Below the pieces are notes generated by a model. The model saw only the letters and a program-made list of their open reading frames with translations, was not told the origin of the DNA and did no database searches. DNA of 64,000 bases from CAVQMC01 sp963713505 (GTDB taxonomy: Bacteria; Bacteroidota; Ignavibacteria; Ignavibacteriales; Ignavibacteriaceae). The position numbers were made by a program, and so were the translations under genes. Shown here piece by piece: positions 18,740-27,815 of this stretch; the stretch's first letter is position 1; each line of letters begins with the position of its first letter. The stretch lies in the NCBI GenBank assembly GCA_963713505.1, contig CAVQMC010000007.1, positions 124,001 to 188,000 of the forward strand, in the 5' to 3' direction.

Positions 18740-19299
18740 AAAATTTTTATAAAATATTAATTATTCTGCTTTTTATTTCTTCTGATTATGCACAAAACAA
18801 AACCGAAAATATAAGTAATATGATTTATTCTTCGGATTCGATTAATATAGGTTCAATGGTCCAAGCTCAAATTGAATTAGCTAAAGAAAGAGAAGCAAAG
18901 GGTGAAATTCAAAGTACGTTTTCATCAAGCATTGCAAAAAACAGTAATATCATTCCGCATAGCAATTTAGTAGCAAATGAATCCAAATCGTTTTTATCGC
19001 CAAAGCTGCTAATTATTTCATCTTTTAGTCTGATTGCATTTTTATTCGTTTTTATAAGAAGATTAATCTTTACAAAAGGTTCAAAAAGAAAAGACAGATC
19101 TTCAAAAAATAGTTTTGTAATTAATAGGGAAATGCTGACTCCCATTAGAAAAGAATTAAAAAACTTAACCAATGCTATGGAGGTAAATTCACTAGATGAC
19201 AAAGCTAAAGAACTAAATATTTCCAAAGGTGAATTAGTATTGGCAGCCAGATTAAAATCATTAGAATTGACAAAACTTAGTTTTAATAATAGAAAGTAG
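18736..19299 (+). CDS. Signal-peptide and membrane protein, unknown, flagellar operon
   Basis: This 187-residue protein has an N-terminal signal peptide (residues 1 to about 19, ending DYAQ). A polar extracytoplasmic stretch follows, then a membrane helix at about residues 92-108 and a basic cytoplasmic tail (GSKRKDRSSKNS). The C-terminal segment looks helical, with a possible helix-turn pattern (AKELNISKGELVLAARLKSL). I recognise no family. It overlaps the preceding pseudokinase by four bases and precedes flgF, so a role tied to the basal body or its control is inferred from context only. Confidence 0.65.
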   Translation: MKNFYKILIILLFISSDYAQNKTENISNMIYSSDSINIGSMVQAQIELAKEREAKGEIQSTFSSSIAKNSNIIPHSNLVANESKSFLSPKLLIISSFSLIAFLFVFIRRLIFTKGSKRKDRSSKNSFVINREMLTPIRKELKNLTNAMEVNSLDDKAKELNISKGELVLAARLKSLELTKLSFNNRK

Positions 19300-19303
19300 A
19301 AAA

Positions 19304-20011
19304 ATGATTAAGGGAATTTATATAGCCGGACGAAGTCTTGATTCCAAGTTCAAAAATATTGAGATAATCGGCAATAACCTCGCAAATGTAAACTCAACCG
19401 GTTATAAAAAAGCTTTTACTTTTTCAGAAATGGTAAACAATTTGAACCAGCCGCAGATTGTTCAATCAACAAACTTTAGCCAGGGCGCCTTTACTGCCAC
19501 TTCCAATCCTTTGGATTTAAGTATTAACGGAGATGCATTTTTTGCTTTGCAGACAAACAGCGGTATTCAATTTACAAGAAACGGAAAATTTTCTATTTCA
19601 AAAGATGGTTTCCTGGTAAATGAACAAAATGAAAAAGTACTTGGCAAAAGTGGTCCGATAAATTTAAGCAACTATCAACTTGATGATAACCAAACTATAT
19701 CAATTTCTAAAAACGGTGATATTAAAATCGGTAAAAATTTTGTAGATACTTTGATGATAGTAAAGCCGGATTCCGACAATACCTTAATAAGAGAAAACGG
19801 AACCAATTTTGCCCCAACCGGAAATAATTTTTTGTTAGCAAATGATTCCGACTTCAGCATCCAGCAGGGTTACCTGGAAGAATCAAATGTTAATCCAATT
19901 GAAGAAATGACAGAGATGATAAAAGTTCATAATGATTATAATTCTGCTGCAAAGATGGTAACATTTTTAGACCAGTCTCTGCAAGAAGCAAATGAAATTG
20001 GAAAAGTTTAA
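19304..20011 (+). CDS. flgF: Flagellar proximal rod protein FlgF
   Basis: This is a rod protein of the FlgF/FlgG family, 235 residues. The N-terminal motif (NLANVNSTGYKKAFTFSEM) and the C-terminal segment (YLEESNVNPIEEMTEMIKVH) are both present. It is shorter than the neighbouring FlgG and begins MIKGIYIAGRSLDSKFKN rather than the FlgG start MPTRALRTAASGM. I therefore assign it to FlgF. Confidence 0.88.
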   Translation: MIKGIYIAGRSLDSKFKNIEIIGNNLANVNSTGYKKAFTFSEMVNNLNQPQIVQSTNFSQGAFTATSNPLDLSINGDAFFALQTNSGIQFTRNGKFSISKDGFLVNEQNEKVLGKSGPINLSNYQLDDNQTISISKNGDIKIGKNFVDTLMIVKPDSDNTLIRENGTNFAPTGNNFLLANDSDFSIQQGYLEESNVNPIEEMTEMIKVHNDYNSAAKMVTFLDQSLQEANEIGKV

Positions 20012-20030
20012 TAAAAAAGGAGAATGAATT

Positions 20031-20828
20031 ATGCCAACCAGAGCCTTAAGAACTGCAGCTTCCGGAATGTATGCACAGCAGGTAAATATTGAAGTTATAT
20101 CTAACAATATTGCAAACGTAAACACAACCGGTTTCAAAAAAAATAAAGCAGAATTTGAAGATCTTATGTACCAGGAAGTTCAGGTTCATCCTCAAACTTC
20201 TGCGACACCGGGAATATACGGCGATACAGATAATAAAATTCTTGTTGGAAACGGAGTTCAATCTGCTTCAACACAAAAAATATTTTCTCAAGGGGATATT
20301 ACTGCTACTAACAACCAGCTTGATGTTGCAATTCAGGGAGATGGTTTTTTTCAAATTAGAAAACCGGATGGAACTTATGTTTATACAAGGGACGGTTCTT
20401 TTAAATTAAACTCAGATGGAAAAATAGTTACCTCGGGCGGATATGAATTAGATCCCGGGTTAACAATAGATTCAAATGTTTCAAGTATTTCAATTAGTAG
20501 AGACGGTACGGTTGCTGTTCAAGATTTAGGCGGAAATCAAAATGTATTAGGAAATATTGAATTAGTCAAATTTACAAATCCAGCCGGTTTAAAACCTTTA
20601 GGAGATAATCTTTATGCTGAAACTGAATCATCAGGTACTCCGCTGCTGGGAACACCGGGAGCGGATGGATTCGGAGATTTGCATCAAGGTTATCTTGAAT
20701 CTTCAAATGTTGATATTGTTGAAGAAATGATAGCTATGATTACTGCACAAAGAGCATATGAAATGAATTCAAAAACCGTTCAGACAGTAGAAGATATGCT
20801 TTCCACAGCTAATCAGCTTAAAAGGTAA
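20031..20828 (+). CDS. flgG: Flagellar distal rod protein FlgG
   Basis: FlgG forms the distal rod. The 265-residue protein has the characteristic start (MPTRALRTAASGMYAQQVNI), the core NNIANVNTTGFKKNKAEFED and the end SNVDIVEEMIAMITAQRAYE. The length is the family norm. A clear AAGGAG ribosome binding site lies nine bases before the ATG. Confidence 0.96.
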   Translation: MPTRALRTAASGMYAQQVNIEVISNNIANVNTTGFKKNKAEFEDLMYQEVQVHPQTSATPGIYGDTDNKILVGNGVQSASTQKIFSQGDITATNNQLDVAIQGDGFFQIRKPDGTYVYTRDGSFKLNSDGKIVTSGGYELDPGLTIDSNVSSISISRDGTVAVQDLGGNQNVLGNIELVKFTNPAGLKPLGDNLYAETESSGTPLLGTPGADGFGDLHQGYLESSNVDIVEEMIAMITAQRAYEMNSKTVQTVEDMLSTANQLKR

Positions 20829-20836
20829 TTAGGATA

Positions 20837-21463
20837 ATGTTAAACACTTTACTCATACTGCTTTTTCTTTTCCAAAACCCGCATGGAATAGAAAAATCAT
20901 TAAAAAATTATCTCGATTCTCAATTAAACAATTATGATAAATATGAATATACTATAGTATCTACCCCTTCAAATTTAAAAAGTTATTCCATAGATACTCA
21001 TAAAATATTTAAACAAACCGGTAATTTCGGCTACATACCTGTTAAAGGCGATTTTAATAAAAAAGTAAGTGCAAGTGCATATATAATTGTTCGTTTAAAG
21101 TTATTTAAAAATGTTTTTGTTGCTTCAGATAATATACAAGCAAATGCGAGTTTATCCAGAGGAAATTTTAATGAGATGCTTCTGGACATCACTCGTTTTA
21201 ACGGGACAACATTTGATGCAAATACCAGTTTAAAAAATTTAAGAAGTAAAGTATTTATTAAAAAAGGTTCTGTATTACTAAAAGAACTTATAGAACCAAT
21301 ACCGGAAGTTTTGGCCGGTTCACCTGTTACCGCGCTTGCTGTAAAAGGAAGTGTAGTAATTAAAACGGATGCCTTTGCTAAACAAGACGGAAATTCAGGG
21401 GAGTTAATTTCAATTACAACAAAAGATAAAAAGTATTTTAAAGCTAAAGTTTTAAACTTTTAA
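20837..21463 (+). CDS. flgA: P-ring assembly chaperone FlgA
   Basis: FlgA is the periplasmic chaperone for FlgI. The 208-residue protein has an N-terminal hydrophobic export segment and a C-terminal SAF-type domain (VFIKKGSVLLKELIEPIPEV, then LAGSPVTALAVKGSVVIKTD). It is followed by flgH and flgI, the ring genes it serves. Confidence 0.85.
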   Translation: MLNTLLILLFLFQNPHGIEKSLKNYLDSQLNNYDKYEYTIVSTPSNLKSYSIDTHKIFKQTGNFGYIPVKGDFNKKVSASAYIIVRLKLFKNVFVASDNIQANASLSRGNFNEMLLDITRFNGTTFDANTSLKNLRSKVFIKKGSVLLKELIEPIPEVLAGSPVTALAVKGSVVIKTDAFAKQDGNSGELISITTKDKKYFKAKVLNF

Positions 21464-21488
21464 AGAAGTTTTAATAATAGAGTAAAAC

Positions 21489-22064
21489 ATGAAAAAAATT
21501 TTAATAACAATAATTTTATTTTCTGTGCAGTTTATAATTAGTGCACAAAATATGCAGGATTATTCAACTTACTCTTTGTTTTCCGATTTAAAGGCAAATA
21601 AAGTCGGAGATGCAATAACCATATTAGTCGTAGAATCTTCACAAGCTTTTAACAATGCAGAAAAGTCAACGGGTAAAAGCAGTAATCTCGGATTTAATTT
21701 AGCCGGAACTGTCGGTTCAAGTTCTGTTCCCGGAGTTGATGCCGGAATTAAATCCAATAATAATTTTAAAGGATCCGGTTCAACAAAAACCAGCGGGATG
21801 ATAAGTACCAAATTAAGTACAACAATAGATTCTGTTTTACAGAACGGAAATTTACACATACGAGGCAGCAGGAAATTAATTATTAATGGTGAGGAACAGA
21901 CAATTCAAATAAAAGGAATTGTAAGACCCTCTGATATCATGACCGACAATACTGTCCTTTCATACAATATTTCCGAAGCTGAAATTGTTATTCAGGGTAA
22001 AGGAATGATTGAAGATTCTCAAAGTCCCGGATGGCTGACAAAATTCTTTCACTGGATATTCTAG
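21489..22064 (+). CDS. flgH: Flagellar L-ring protein FlgH (no lipobox)
   Basis: FlgH forms the outer-membrane L ring. The 191-residue protein has the family signature (VGDAITILVVESSQAFNNAE) and the conserved C-terminal half (NGNLHIRGSRKLIINGEEQT, then IKGIVRPSDI). In model organisms FlgH is a lipoprotein with a lipobox Cys. This one has no cysteine anywhere and an ordinary signal peptide ending ISAQ. Outer-membrane anchoring must therefore differ. It is followed by flgI. Confidence 0.92.
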   Translation: MKKILITIILFSVQFIISAQNMQDYSTYSLFSDLKANKVGDAITILVVESSQAFNNAEKSTGKSSNLGFNLAGTVGSSSVPGVDAGIKSNNNFKGSGSTKTSGMISTKLSTTIDSVLQNGNLHIRGSRKLIINGEEQTIQIKGIVRPSDIMTDNTVLSYNISEAEIVIQGKGMIEDSQSPGWLTKFFHWIF

Positions 22065-22071
22065 GTTGGTT

Positions 22072-23163
22072 ATGAAAAAGCTTTTAATAATAATTTTATT
22101 CGGTTTTTTATTTACAAACATTTTTGCTCAAAGAATTAAAGATATAGCATATATATCGGGTGAAAATTCACAGCAGGTTGTTGGTTATGGTTTGATTGTT
22201 GGTCTAGCAGGAACAGGAGATACACAGCGTTCCACTTTTACCGTTCAATCCGTATCAAGTATGCTGAAAAGATTTGGAATTACAGTCCCTCAAACAGATT
22301 TAAGAACGAGAAATGTCGCCGCTGTGATGGTCACTGCTAATTTAAATCCTTATTTAAAAGAAGGTGCTTCATTTGATGTAACGGTATCATCATTAGGTGA
22401 TGCTTCAAGTTTATTAGGCGGAACTTTAATCCTTACACCATTATCCGGAACTTCCGGAATTGTTTATGGTTATGCACAAGGTTCAATTTCTGTCGGTGGC
22501 TATGATTTCAATACATCATCCGGAAGCAGAATTGCTAGGAATCATGCATTAGCCGGAAGAGTGCCGAGAGGTGGAGTTTTAAAAAAATCAATTAATACTT
22601 CAGTTTTACCAAGCAGTGAAATTAGTGTTTTCTTAAACGATCCTGATATTACAACAGCTAGTAATGTTGCAAATGCAATAAATAATAAATTCGGTCAGCA
22701 GACAGCTTTAGCTTCAGATGCAGGTGAGATTAAAGTTAAAATACCAACAGATAAACAAAATAATTTGGTTAGTTTTATTTCCGATCTTGAATTATTACCT
22801 GTTCAAGTGGATGTAAATGCAAAAGTTGTATTGGATGAAAGAACAGGAACTGTTGTTGCAGGCAGTAATGTAAAAATAAGTCCGGTTACAATTACACATG
22901 GTAATTTAAATATTCAGATAAGATCTTATCCTATTATTTCACAGCCGAATGCGTTTTCATCTGGTACCACAACTGTGGTGAATGATGCTGTTCCATATGT
23001 AAGTCAAGATTCAACAAATACTGTTGCAATTCAGGGAGCCTCAAATGTTCAGGAAGTTGCTGCTGCACTAAATTCATTAAAAGTTTCTCCCAAAGATATT
23101 ATTTCAATTTTCCAGGCTTTAAAAGAAGCCGGAGCATTAATTGCGGAATTAATAATTATATAA
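22072..23163 (+). CDS. flgI: Flagellar P-ring protein FlgI
   Basis: FlgI forms the periplasmic P ring. The protein starts with a signal peptide (to about residue 19, FTNIFAQ). The family sequence IKDIAYISGENSQQVVGYGL, IVGLAGTGDTQ follows, continuing to the conserved C-terminus (LNSLKVSPKDIISIFQALKE). ATG 22072 is chosen over a TTG two codons earlier. The length (about 363 residues) is normal. Confidence 0.96.
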   Translation: MKKLLIIILFGFLFTNIFAQRIKDIAYISGENSQQVVGYGLIVGLAGTGDTQRSTFTVQSVSSMLKRFGITVPQTDLRTRNVAAVMVTANLNPYLKEGASFDVTVSSLGDASSLLGGTLILTPLSGTSGIVYGYAQGSISVGGYDFNTSSGSRIARNHALAGRVPRGGVLKKSINTSVLPSSEISVFLNDPDITTASNVANAINNKFGQQTALASDAGEIKVKIPTDKQNNLVSFISDLELLPVQVDVNAKVVLDERTGTVVAGSNVKISPVTITHGNLNIQIRSYPIISQPNAFSSGTTTVVNDAVPYVSQDSTNTVAIQGASNVQEVAAALNSLKVSPKDIISIFQALKEAGALIAELIII

Positions 23164-23172
23164 ACTTTAGTT

Positions 23173-23962
23173 ATGCTTTTAAAAGTAACGGATAACATAA
23201 AACACTTTAATAATACTCCAGAAATTAATAATGAAATTTCTCCGAAGAAAAATCCGAAATTGGAAAAAGCATCCAGGCAGTTTGAAAGTTTGTTAACTTC
23301 GATGTTGATTAAAACAATGATGCAGTCCACAAAAGGAATGTTTGGCGATAACAGTTACGGCGGAGATTTTTATAGTACAATTTTCGAATCTCAATTAGCA
23401 GATAAAATTTCGATGGGAAAAGGTCTAGGTATTGCCGATAAAATTTATAATAAATTAAATGAAGAATTAAATCCCGCGCAAAAAAATAATATCAAATTAA
23501 AACCGCTTGAAAAATTAAATATTAATAAGAATAAAACTTTAAAAATTGCTCCAAGCAATTCTGCATTAGATAGGATATCCGAATATGATAATATAATTTC
23601 TGATGCCGCAGATCAATTCGGAATAGATAAAAATCTAATTAAGTCTGTCATTTTAACAGAGTCCGGCGGTCATAAAAATGCTGTTTCTAAGGCAAATGCT
23701 AAAGGTTTAATGCAATTAATGGATAGTACTGCGGTTGACATGGGAGTTAAAAATGTCTTAGATCCAAAAGAAAATATTTACGGCGGGACTAAATATTTAG
23801 CGCAAAATGCTTCGACAATATAAAGGAGATGTTAATCTTGCTTTAGCTTCTTATAATGCCGGACCCGGTAATGTTGATAAATATGATGGAATTCCGCCAT
23901 TTAAAGAAACTAAAAATTATGTAAACAGAGTTTTAGGTTATTTGAAAAATTTTACAGAGTAA
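23173..23962 (+). CDS. flgJ: FlgJ: rod-capping domain fused to a lytic transglycosylase (frame interrupted)
   Basis: The N-terminal half has the FlgJ rod-binding domain (ASRQFESLLTSMLIKTMMQS, then GDFYSTIFESQLADKIS). The C-terminal half is a family 1 SLT lytic transglycosylase (ILTESGGHKNAVSKANAKGL with catalytic Glu, and LALASYNAGPGNVDKYDGIP), not the GH73 glucosaminidase of enteric FlgJ. The frame breaks at AAAA 23804-23807. With three A the join reads LAQMLRQYKGDVNLALASYN and the protein is 262 residues, ending at TAA 23960-23962. It would open the cell wall for the growing rod. Confidence 0.88.
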
Positions 23963-23965
23963 AAA

Positions 23966-24418
23966 ATGAATACTTTTCCATTACAGCAGTCTTTAGAAAT
24001 ACAACTTTCAAATTTAAATATGCTTTTAGATTCAGGAAAATCAAAACAAAAAGCATTAATAAGCAATGATATGGAAGCTTTACAAAAATCTTTGTTAAAG
24101 GAAGAACAATTATTAAACATCGTGATAGTTCAGGGAGAAAACATTTGCGAAACAATTAAAAATTTAGCCGAAGAAAACTATTTGGAAATTAAACATCCTT
24201 CTCTTTCTGAATTTTTGAAATGTGTAAATGAAGAAAAAGATACAAATGTTAAAGTTATTAAAATGCTTCAGAATTCAATTAAAGAAATTGTAGAAAAAGT
24301 AAGTCTTACAAATAATCAAAACATGGCTTTGATTAATCACGCAAGAAGTTTTATAAAAGAAATGATTACTAACCTGGTCGGGTTATCTAAAAAACAAATA
24401 TTGGATGCAAAAGTATAA
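23966..24418 (+). CDS. flgN: FlgN-like flagellar export chaperone
   Basis: This 150-residue, predominantly helical protein lies immediately before flgK and flgL, the normal location of FlgN, the export chaperone for those two hook-filament junction proteins. The sequence shows FlgN-like heptad helices (ALISNDMEALQKSLLKEEQL). Primary sequence conservation in this family is low, so the call depends partly on position. It overlaps flgK by one base. Confidence 0.75.
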   Translation: MNTFPLQQSLEIQLSNLNMLLDSGKSKQKALISNDMEALQKSLLKEEQLLNIVIVQGENICETIKNLAEENYLEIKHPSLSEFLKCVNEEKDTNVKVIKMLQNSIKEIVEKVSLTNNQNMALINHARSFIKEMITNLVGLSKKQILDAKV

Positions 24419-25779
24419 TGGCCATTAGTTCAATTTTCGATTTAGCAAGAAGAAGTTTAGCGGTTTATCAATATGCAATGGATGCTACTTCTCATAATAT
24501 TGCAAATTCTTCAAATCCTGATTATTCAAGACAACAAGTTATTTTCTCAACTGAAAGACCGTTGAACTTAAATAATTTTACTCTTGGAATGGGTGTAAAG
24601 ATCGATCAGCTCTTACGTGTTAGAGATGATATGACCGATAGACAAATTAGAACAAATAACCAGAACTTGTCTTTTAACAGTAAACAATCGGAAATTTTAG
24701 GACAGGTTGAAACCCTTTTCAGCGAACCTTCCGATTTAGGTTTATCCAGCTTAACAACTGATTTTTTTAATTCATGGAATGAATTAGCAGTAACACCAAA
24801 TTCACAAGCATTAAGGCAGGAAGTTGTAAGATCTGCTCAAAGATTAGCAGATAAAGTTGGCAGTATTAATGACGGACTTAAATCCACTAAATCCGATTTA
24901 CTTAATGAAGCTAAAGGTAAAGTTGATGAAATAAATGCATCGTTAAAACAGATCCAGGCAATAAATCAGCAGATATATGAATCTCAAGCTGCCGGATACG
25001 GCGTTAACGATTTATTAGATCAAAGAGATAAATTGCTGGGTACTCTTAGCCAGGATGTTAACATTAATGTTACTTACGATTCCGATAATATGGCAAATGT
25101 TTCAATCGGAGGCGTGTTTGCGGCTGATAGGGTTTCTGCTACAGAATTTAAACTCGGTACAAACAATGATAAGCTTACATTAGTAACAATTGATGGAAAT
25201 AATTCATCAAAATTAACAGGCGGTGAGTTATATGGAATCACAAATAATTACTCGACTAATATTCCTAAATATCAAGATAATATTGACAGTTTAGTAAATG
25301 CATTAGTTAGCAGAGTGAATGCAGTTCATCAGCAGGGATATACAATTACGGATCCTCCTGTAACAAATGTTAATTTCTTTGAAGGTTATGAAAACGGTGT
25401 ATTGAAAATTAATAATGATATTCTGCAGGATACTTCAAATATAGCAGTATCTGCGGACGGTACGGAAGGTAACGGAGACATCGCTGTGGCTATTGCAGGT
25501 ATTTCCGAACAACAAATTTTTAACGGCATGACAATATCTGACGGATATTCAACATTAGTAAGTCAGATTGGAACGGACAAGTTATCTGCAGATCAATCCT
25601 TAGAAGCTAACCAAATGATCGATCAGCAGCTCCAGCAGAGAAAAGCTCAGATATCTGGTGTATCAATAGATGAAGAAATGACAAATGTAATTCAATATCA
25701 AAAATCTTATGAAGCCTCTGCTAAATTGATAACAATTTCAAATAACATGCTGGATACTTTATTAAACTTAGTGGGATGA
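24418..25779 (+). CDS. flgK: Hook-filament junction protein FlgK
   Basis: FlgK (HAP1) joins hook and filament. The 453-residue protein has the flagellar N-terminal motif (FDLARRSLAVYQYAMDATSH, then NIANSSNPDYSRQQV), a FlgK core (LLDQRDKLLGTLSQDVNINV) and the C-terminal segment (VSIDEEMTNVIQYQKSYEAS). It is intact and followed by flgL after three bases. Confidence 0.95.
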   Translation: MAISSIFDLARRSLAVYQYAMDATSHNIANSSNPDYSRQQVIFSTERPLNLNNFTLGMGVKIDQLLRVRDDMTDRQIRTNNQNLSFNSKQSEILGQVETLFSEPSDLGLSSLTTDFFNSWNELAVTPNSQALRQEVVRSAQRLADKVGSINDGLKSTKSDLLNEAKGKVDEINASLKQIQAINQQIYESQAAGYGVNDLLDQRDKLLGTLSQDVNINVTYDSDNMANVSIGGVFAADRVSATEFKLGTNNDKLTLVTIDGNNSSKLTGGELYGITNNYSTNIPKYQDNIDSLVNALVSRVNAVHQQGYTITDPPVTNVNFFEGYENGVLKINNDILQDTSNIAVSADGTEGNGDIAVAIAGISEQQIFNGMTISDGYSTLVSQIGTDKLSADQSLEANQMIDQQLQQRKAQISGVSIDEEMTNVIQYQKSYEASAKLITISNNMLDTLLNLVG

Positions 25780-25782
25780 TAA

Positions 25783-27039
25783 ATGAGAACGCCTGATATA
25801 CTTTTAAGTAAAAACTTTATATACGATTTAAATTTAAATAAGCTTTCGGTTGAAAGACTGCAGGAGCAAATCGCAACAGGTACAAAAATTAGTAAGCCTT
25901 CGGATTCTCCTTCCGGAACAAGTAGAATTATTTCCGGAGATAAACTACTTTCTCAATCAGGCAGCTATATGAATAATATACAAAATGGAATTGCTTTTAT
26001 GAATGAAACAACAACTGCTCTGGAGGGCTTTCAATCTGACATTGCAGATGTTTTGGTTCAATTTACTGAAATAAATAATTCCGCCGATAATTCAGATTAT
26101 AATACTTATGCAGATAGTTTAGACCTTACAATTCAATCTTTATTGGACTTGGCAAATTCACAATACGACGGCAAGTATTTGTTTGCCGGAACAGATCATT
26201 CTGGTAAAACCTATGGTTACAATAGTGATAATAGTGCTATAGAAGTAAAAGTAAATGATGTATCCGGTCAGCAGAAAATTAAAATTTCTAATAATGCAAC
26301 TGAGAAAATTAATGTAACCGGGACAGAAATTTTCGGAACTATAGTTTCAATGAAAGGGAACCTGGATAAAAGTGCTGCAAACGGTACAGCGGTCAATAAA
26401 CAGCTTTCTATTTATGATGCAAAAGGGAATGAGTACTCTTACGATGTAACTTTAACAAAAACAAATAATAATACATATTCTTTATCATATGATATAATTG
26501 ATTCGAATGGAATAAGTATTTATTCAACACCTCCCGATAGCAAAGAAGTTACTTTTGATCCTAATTCTGGATTGATAAAAAGCATAGGCGGCAAAAGCGG
26601 TTCAAATTTTAATATAAAAGATTCTGCACACAATATTAATTTTAATTTTGATTTATCGGCATTAAAAGAAAACGATGATCCTACTTCTACTAATCTTTCC
26701 GAAAATCAAAAGACAGATATTTTTAATACACTGATAAATATAAGAGACAATTTAAGATTAGGAATTAAACCTACTGACGAACAGCAGCAGTTCGTAAATG
26801 ATTTTAATAGTAAGTTATTGGATAAACTGAGTGAAGTAGGTAATAGAATAAATCATTTGAATGATACTAATGACATGCTTCAGAGCCAAACGACAAATAT
26901 GAAGGAAGTTATATCTAATGTGCAAGATGTTGATGTAGCACAGGCAGTTATGGATTTGCAAAATCAGAATTACCTATTACAGGTTTCTTATCAAATGTCT
27001 TCAATGTTCCTTCCAAAGACACTTATGGACTATTTATGA
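25783..27039 (+). CDS. flgL: Hook-filament junction protein FlgL
   Basis: FlgL (HAP3) is a flagellin-like adaptor between FlgK and the filament. The 418-residue protein begins with a flagellin-type N-terminal helix (LNKLSVERLQEQIATGTKIS, then KPSDSPSGTSRI). It ends with the matching C-terminal helix (VDVAQAVMDLQNQNYLLQVS). The middle carries an inserted domain with beta-rich sequence (SIYDAKGNEYSYDVTLTKTN), making it longer than the enterobacterial protein. It overlaps motA by four bases. Confidence 0.9.
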   Translation: MRTPDILLSKNFIYDLNLNKLSVERLQEQIATGTKISKPSDSPSGTSRIISGDKLLSQSGSYMNNIQNGIAFMNETTTALEGFQSDIADVLVQFTEINNSADNSDYNTYADSLDLTIQSLLDLANSQYDGKYLFAGTDHSGKTYGYNSDNSAIEVKVNDVSGQQKIKISNNATEKINVTGTEIFGTIVSMKGNLDKSAANGTAVNKQLSIYDAKGNEYSYDVTLTKTNNNTYSLSYDIIDSNGISIYSTPPDSKEVTFDPNSGLIKSIGGKSGSNFNIKDSAHNINFNFDLSALKENDDPTSTNLSENQKTDIFNTLINIRDNLRLGIKPTDEQQQFVNDFNSKLLDKLSEVGNRINHLNDTNDMLQSQTTNMKEVISNVQDVDVAQAVMDLQNQNYLLQVSYQMSSMFLPKTLMDYL

Positions 27040-27815
27040 AAAAAAACTATGGAACATTTATTGGTCTATCGCTTGGTCTGGGTTCCATATTTGGTGCGTT
27101 TTTAATTGAGGGAGGTTCACTTAAAGCTTTATTTCTTTTACCGCCCTTGGTTATCGTGTTCGGAGGAACTTTTTCGGCTGTAATTATCGGATTCGGTTTC
27201 GATAAGTTCAAAGAAGCTATAAAACTTGTTAGGCTTGCTTTCATTCCTCCGCAATATAATCTTGCTCGTTTGATAAACAGTTTGATAGAAATTTCGATAG
27301 TATCAAGGAGACAAGGTTTATTAATGATTGAAAATGAACTTGTACGTATTGAACATGAATTCCCTAAAAAGTTATTAAGATATTTAATTGACGGTACCGA
27401 TACGCATGATTTAGAAAATATGGCTTTTCTGGAAATGAAAACCATGGAAGACAGACACTTTTCCAATATCCAGATTTTTACAAAGATGGGCGGTTATGCG
27501 CCGACTATGGGAATTATTGGAACAGTTATGGGTTTAATTATGACTCTGGCAAGTGCCGGTAACGACCCGAATACGCTAATTCATAATATTGCATCGGCTT
27601 TTATTGCCACCTTGTGGGGAATTGTTAGTGCAAATATTTTATGGCTTCCTATAGGAGACAAACTTAAAAAATGCCACTTACAAGAGAAAAATATGATGGA
27701 GATTTCTATGGAAGGAGTCTTAGCGATACAACAAGGAGAAGTTCCATCAATAGTAAAAGCCAGATTAACAAGTATGCTTCCTCAAAAAGAACAAAGAAGA
27801 ATTCTTTTTTCTTAA
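27036..27815 (+). CDS. motA: Flagellar stator subunit MotA (first stator set)
   Basis: MotA forms the ion channel and torque generator with MotB. The 259-residue protein has four membrane helices and the conserved channel helix YAPTMGIIGTVMGLIMTLAS. A stretch after it (LEKKNMMEISMEGVLAIQQG-like; actual QEKNMMEISMEGVLAIQQGE) is typical of the cytoplasmic end. Its last 145 bases overlap the open frame of the following motB gene, which is unusually long for such a pair. Confidence 0.9.
   Translation: MKKNYGTFIGLSLGLGSIFGAFLIEGGSLKALFLLPPLVIVFGGTFSAVIIGFGFDKFKEAIKLVRLAFIPPQYNLARLINSLIEISIVSRRQGLLMIENELVRIEHEFPKKLLRYLIDGTDTHDLENMAFLEMKTMEDRHFSNIQIFTKMGGYAPTMGIIGTVMGLIMTLASAGNDPNTLIHNIASAFIATLWGIVSANILWLPIGDKLKKCHLQEKNMMEISMEGVLAIQQGEVPSIVKARLTSMLPQKEQRRILFS

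Noticed and set aside
18909..19226. 105-codon - strand frame opposite the 18736 gene
   Set aside because: It is opposite a coupled operon gene and has no ribosome binding site. The Ser/Phe-rich product looks like a shadow of the + strand gene.
23430..23445. GCCGATAA sequence resembling a sigma-28 -10 element
   Set aside because: It lies in the middle of flgJ in a coding region with no matching -35 element, so it is a chance match.
27047..27466. 139-codon open frame on the - strand opposite motA
   Set aside because: It lies fully inside conserved motA. Its product has no recognisable domain and the composition is what the reverse strand of a membrane protein gives.
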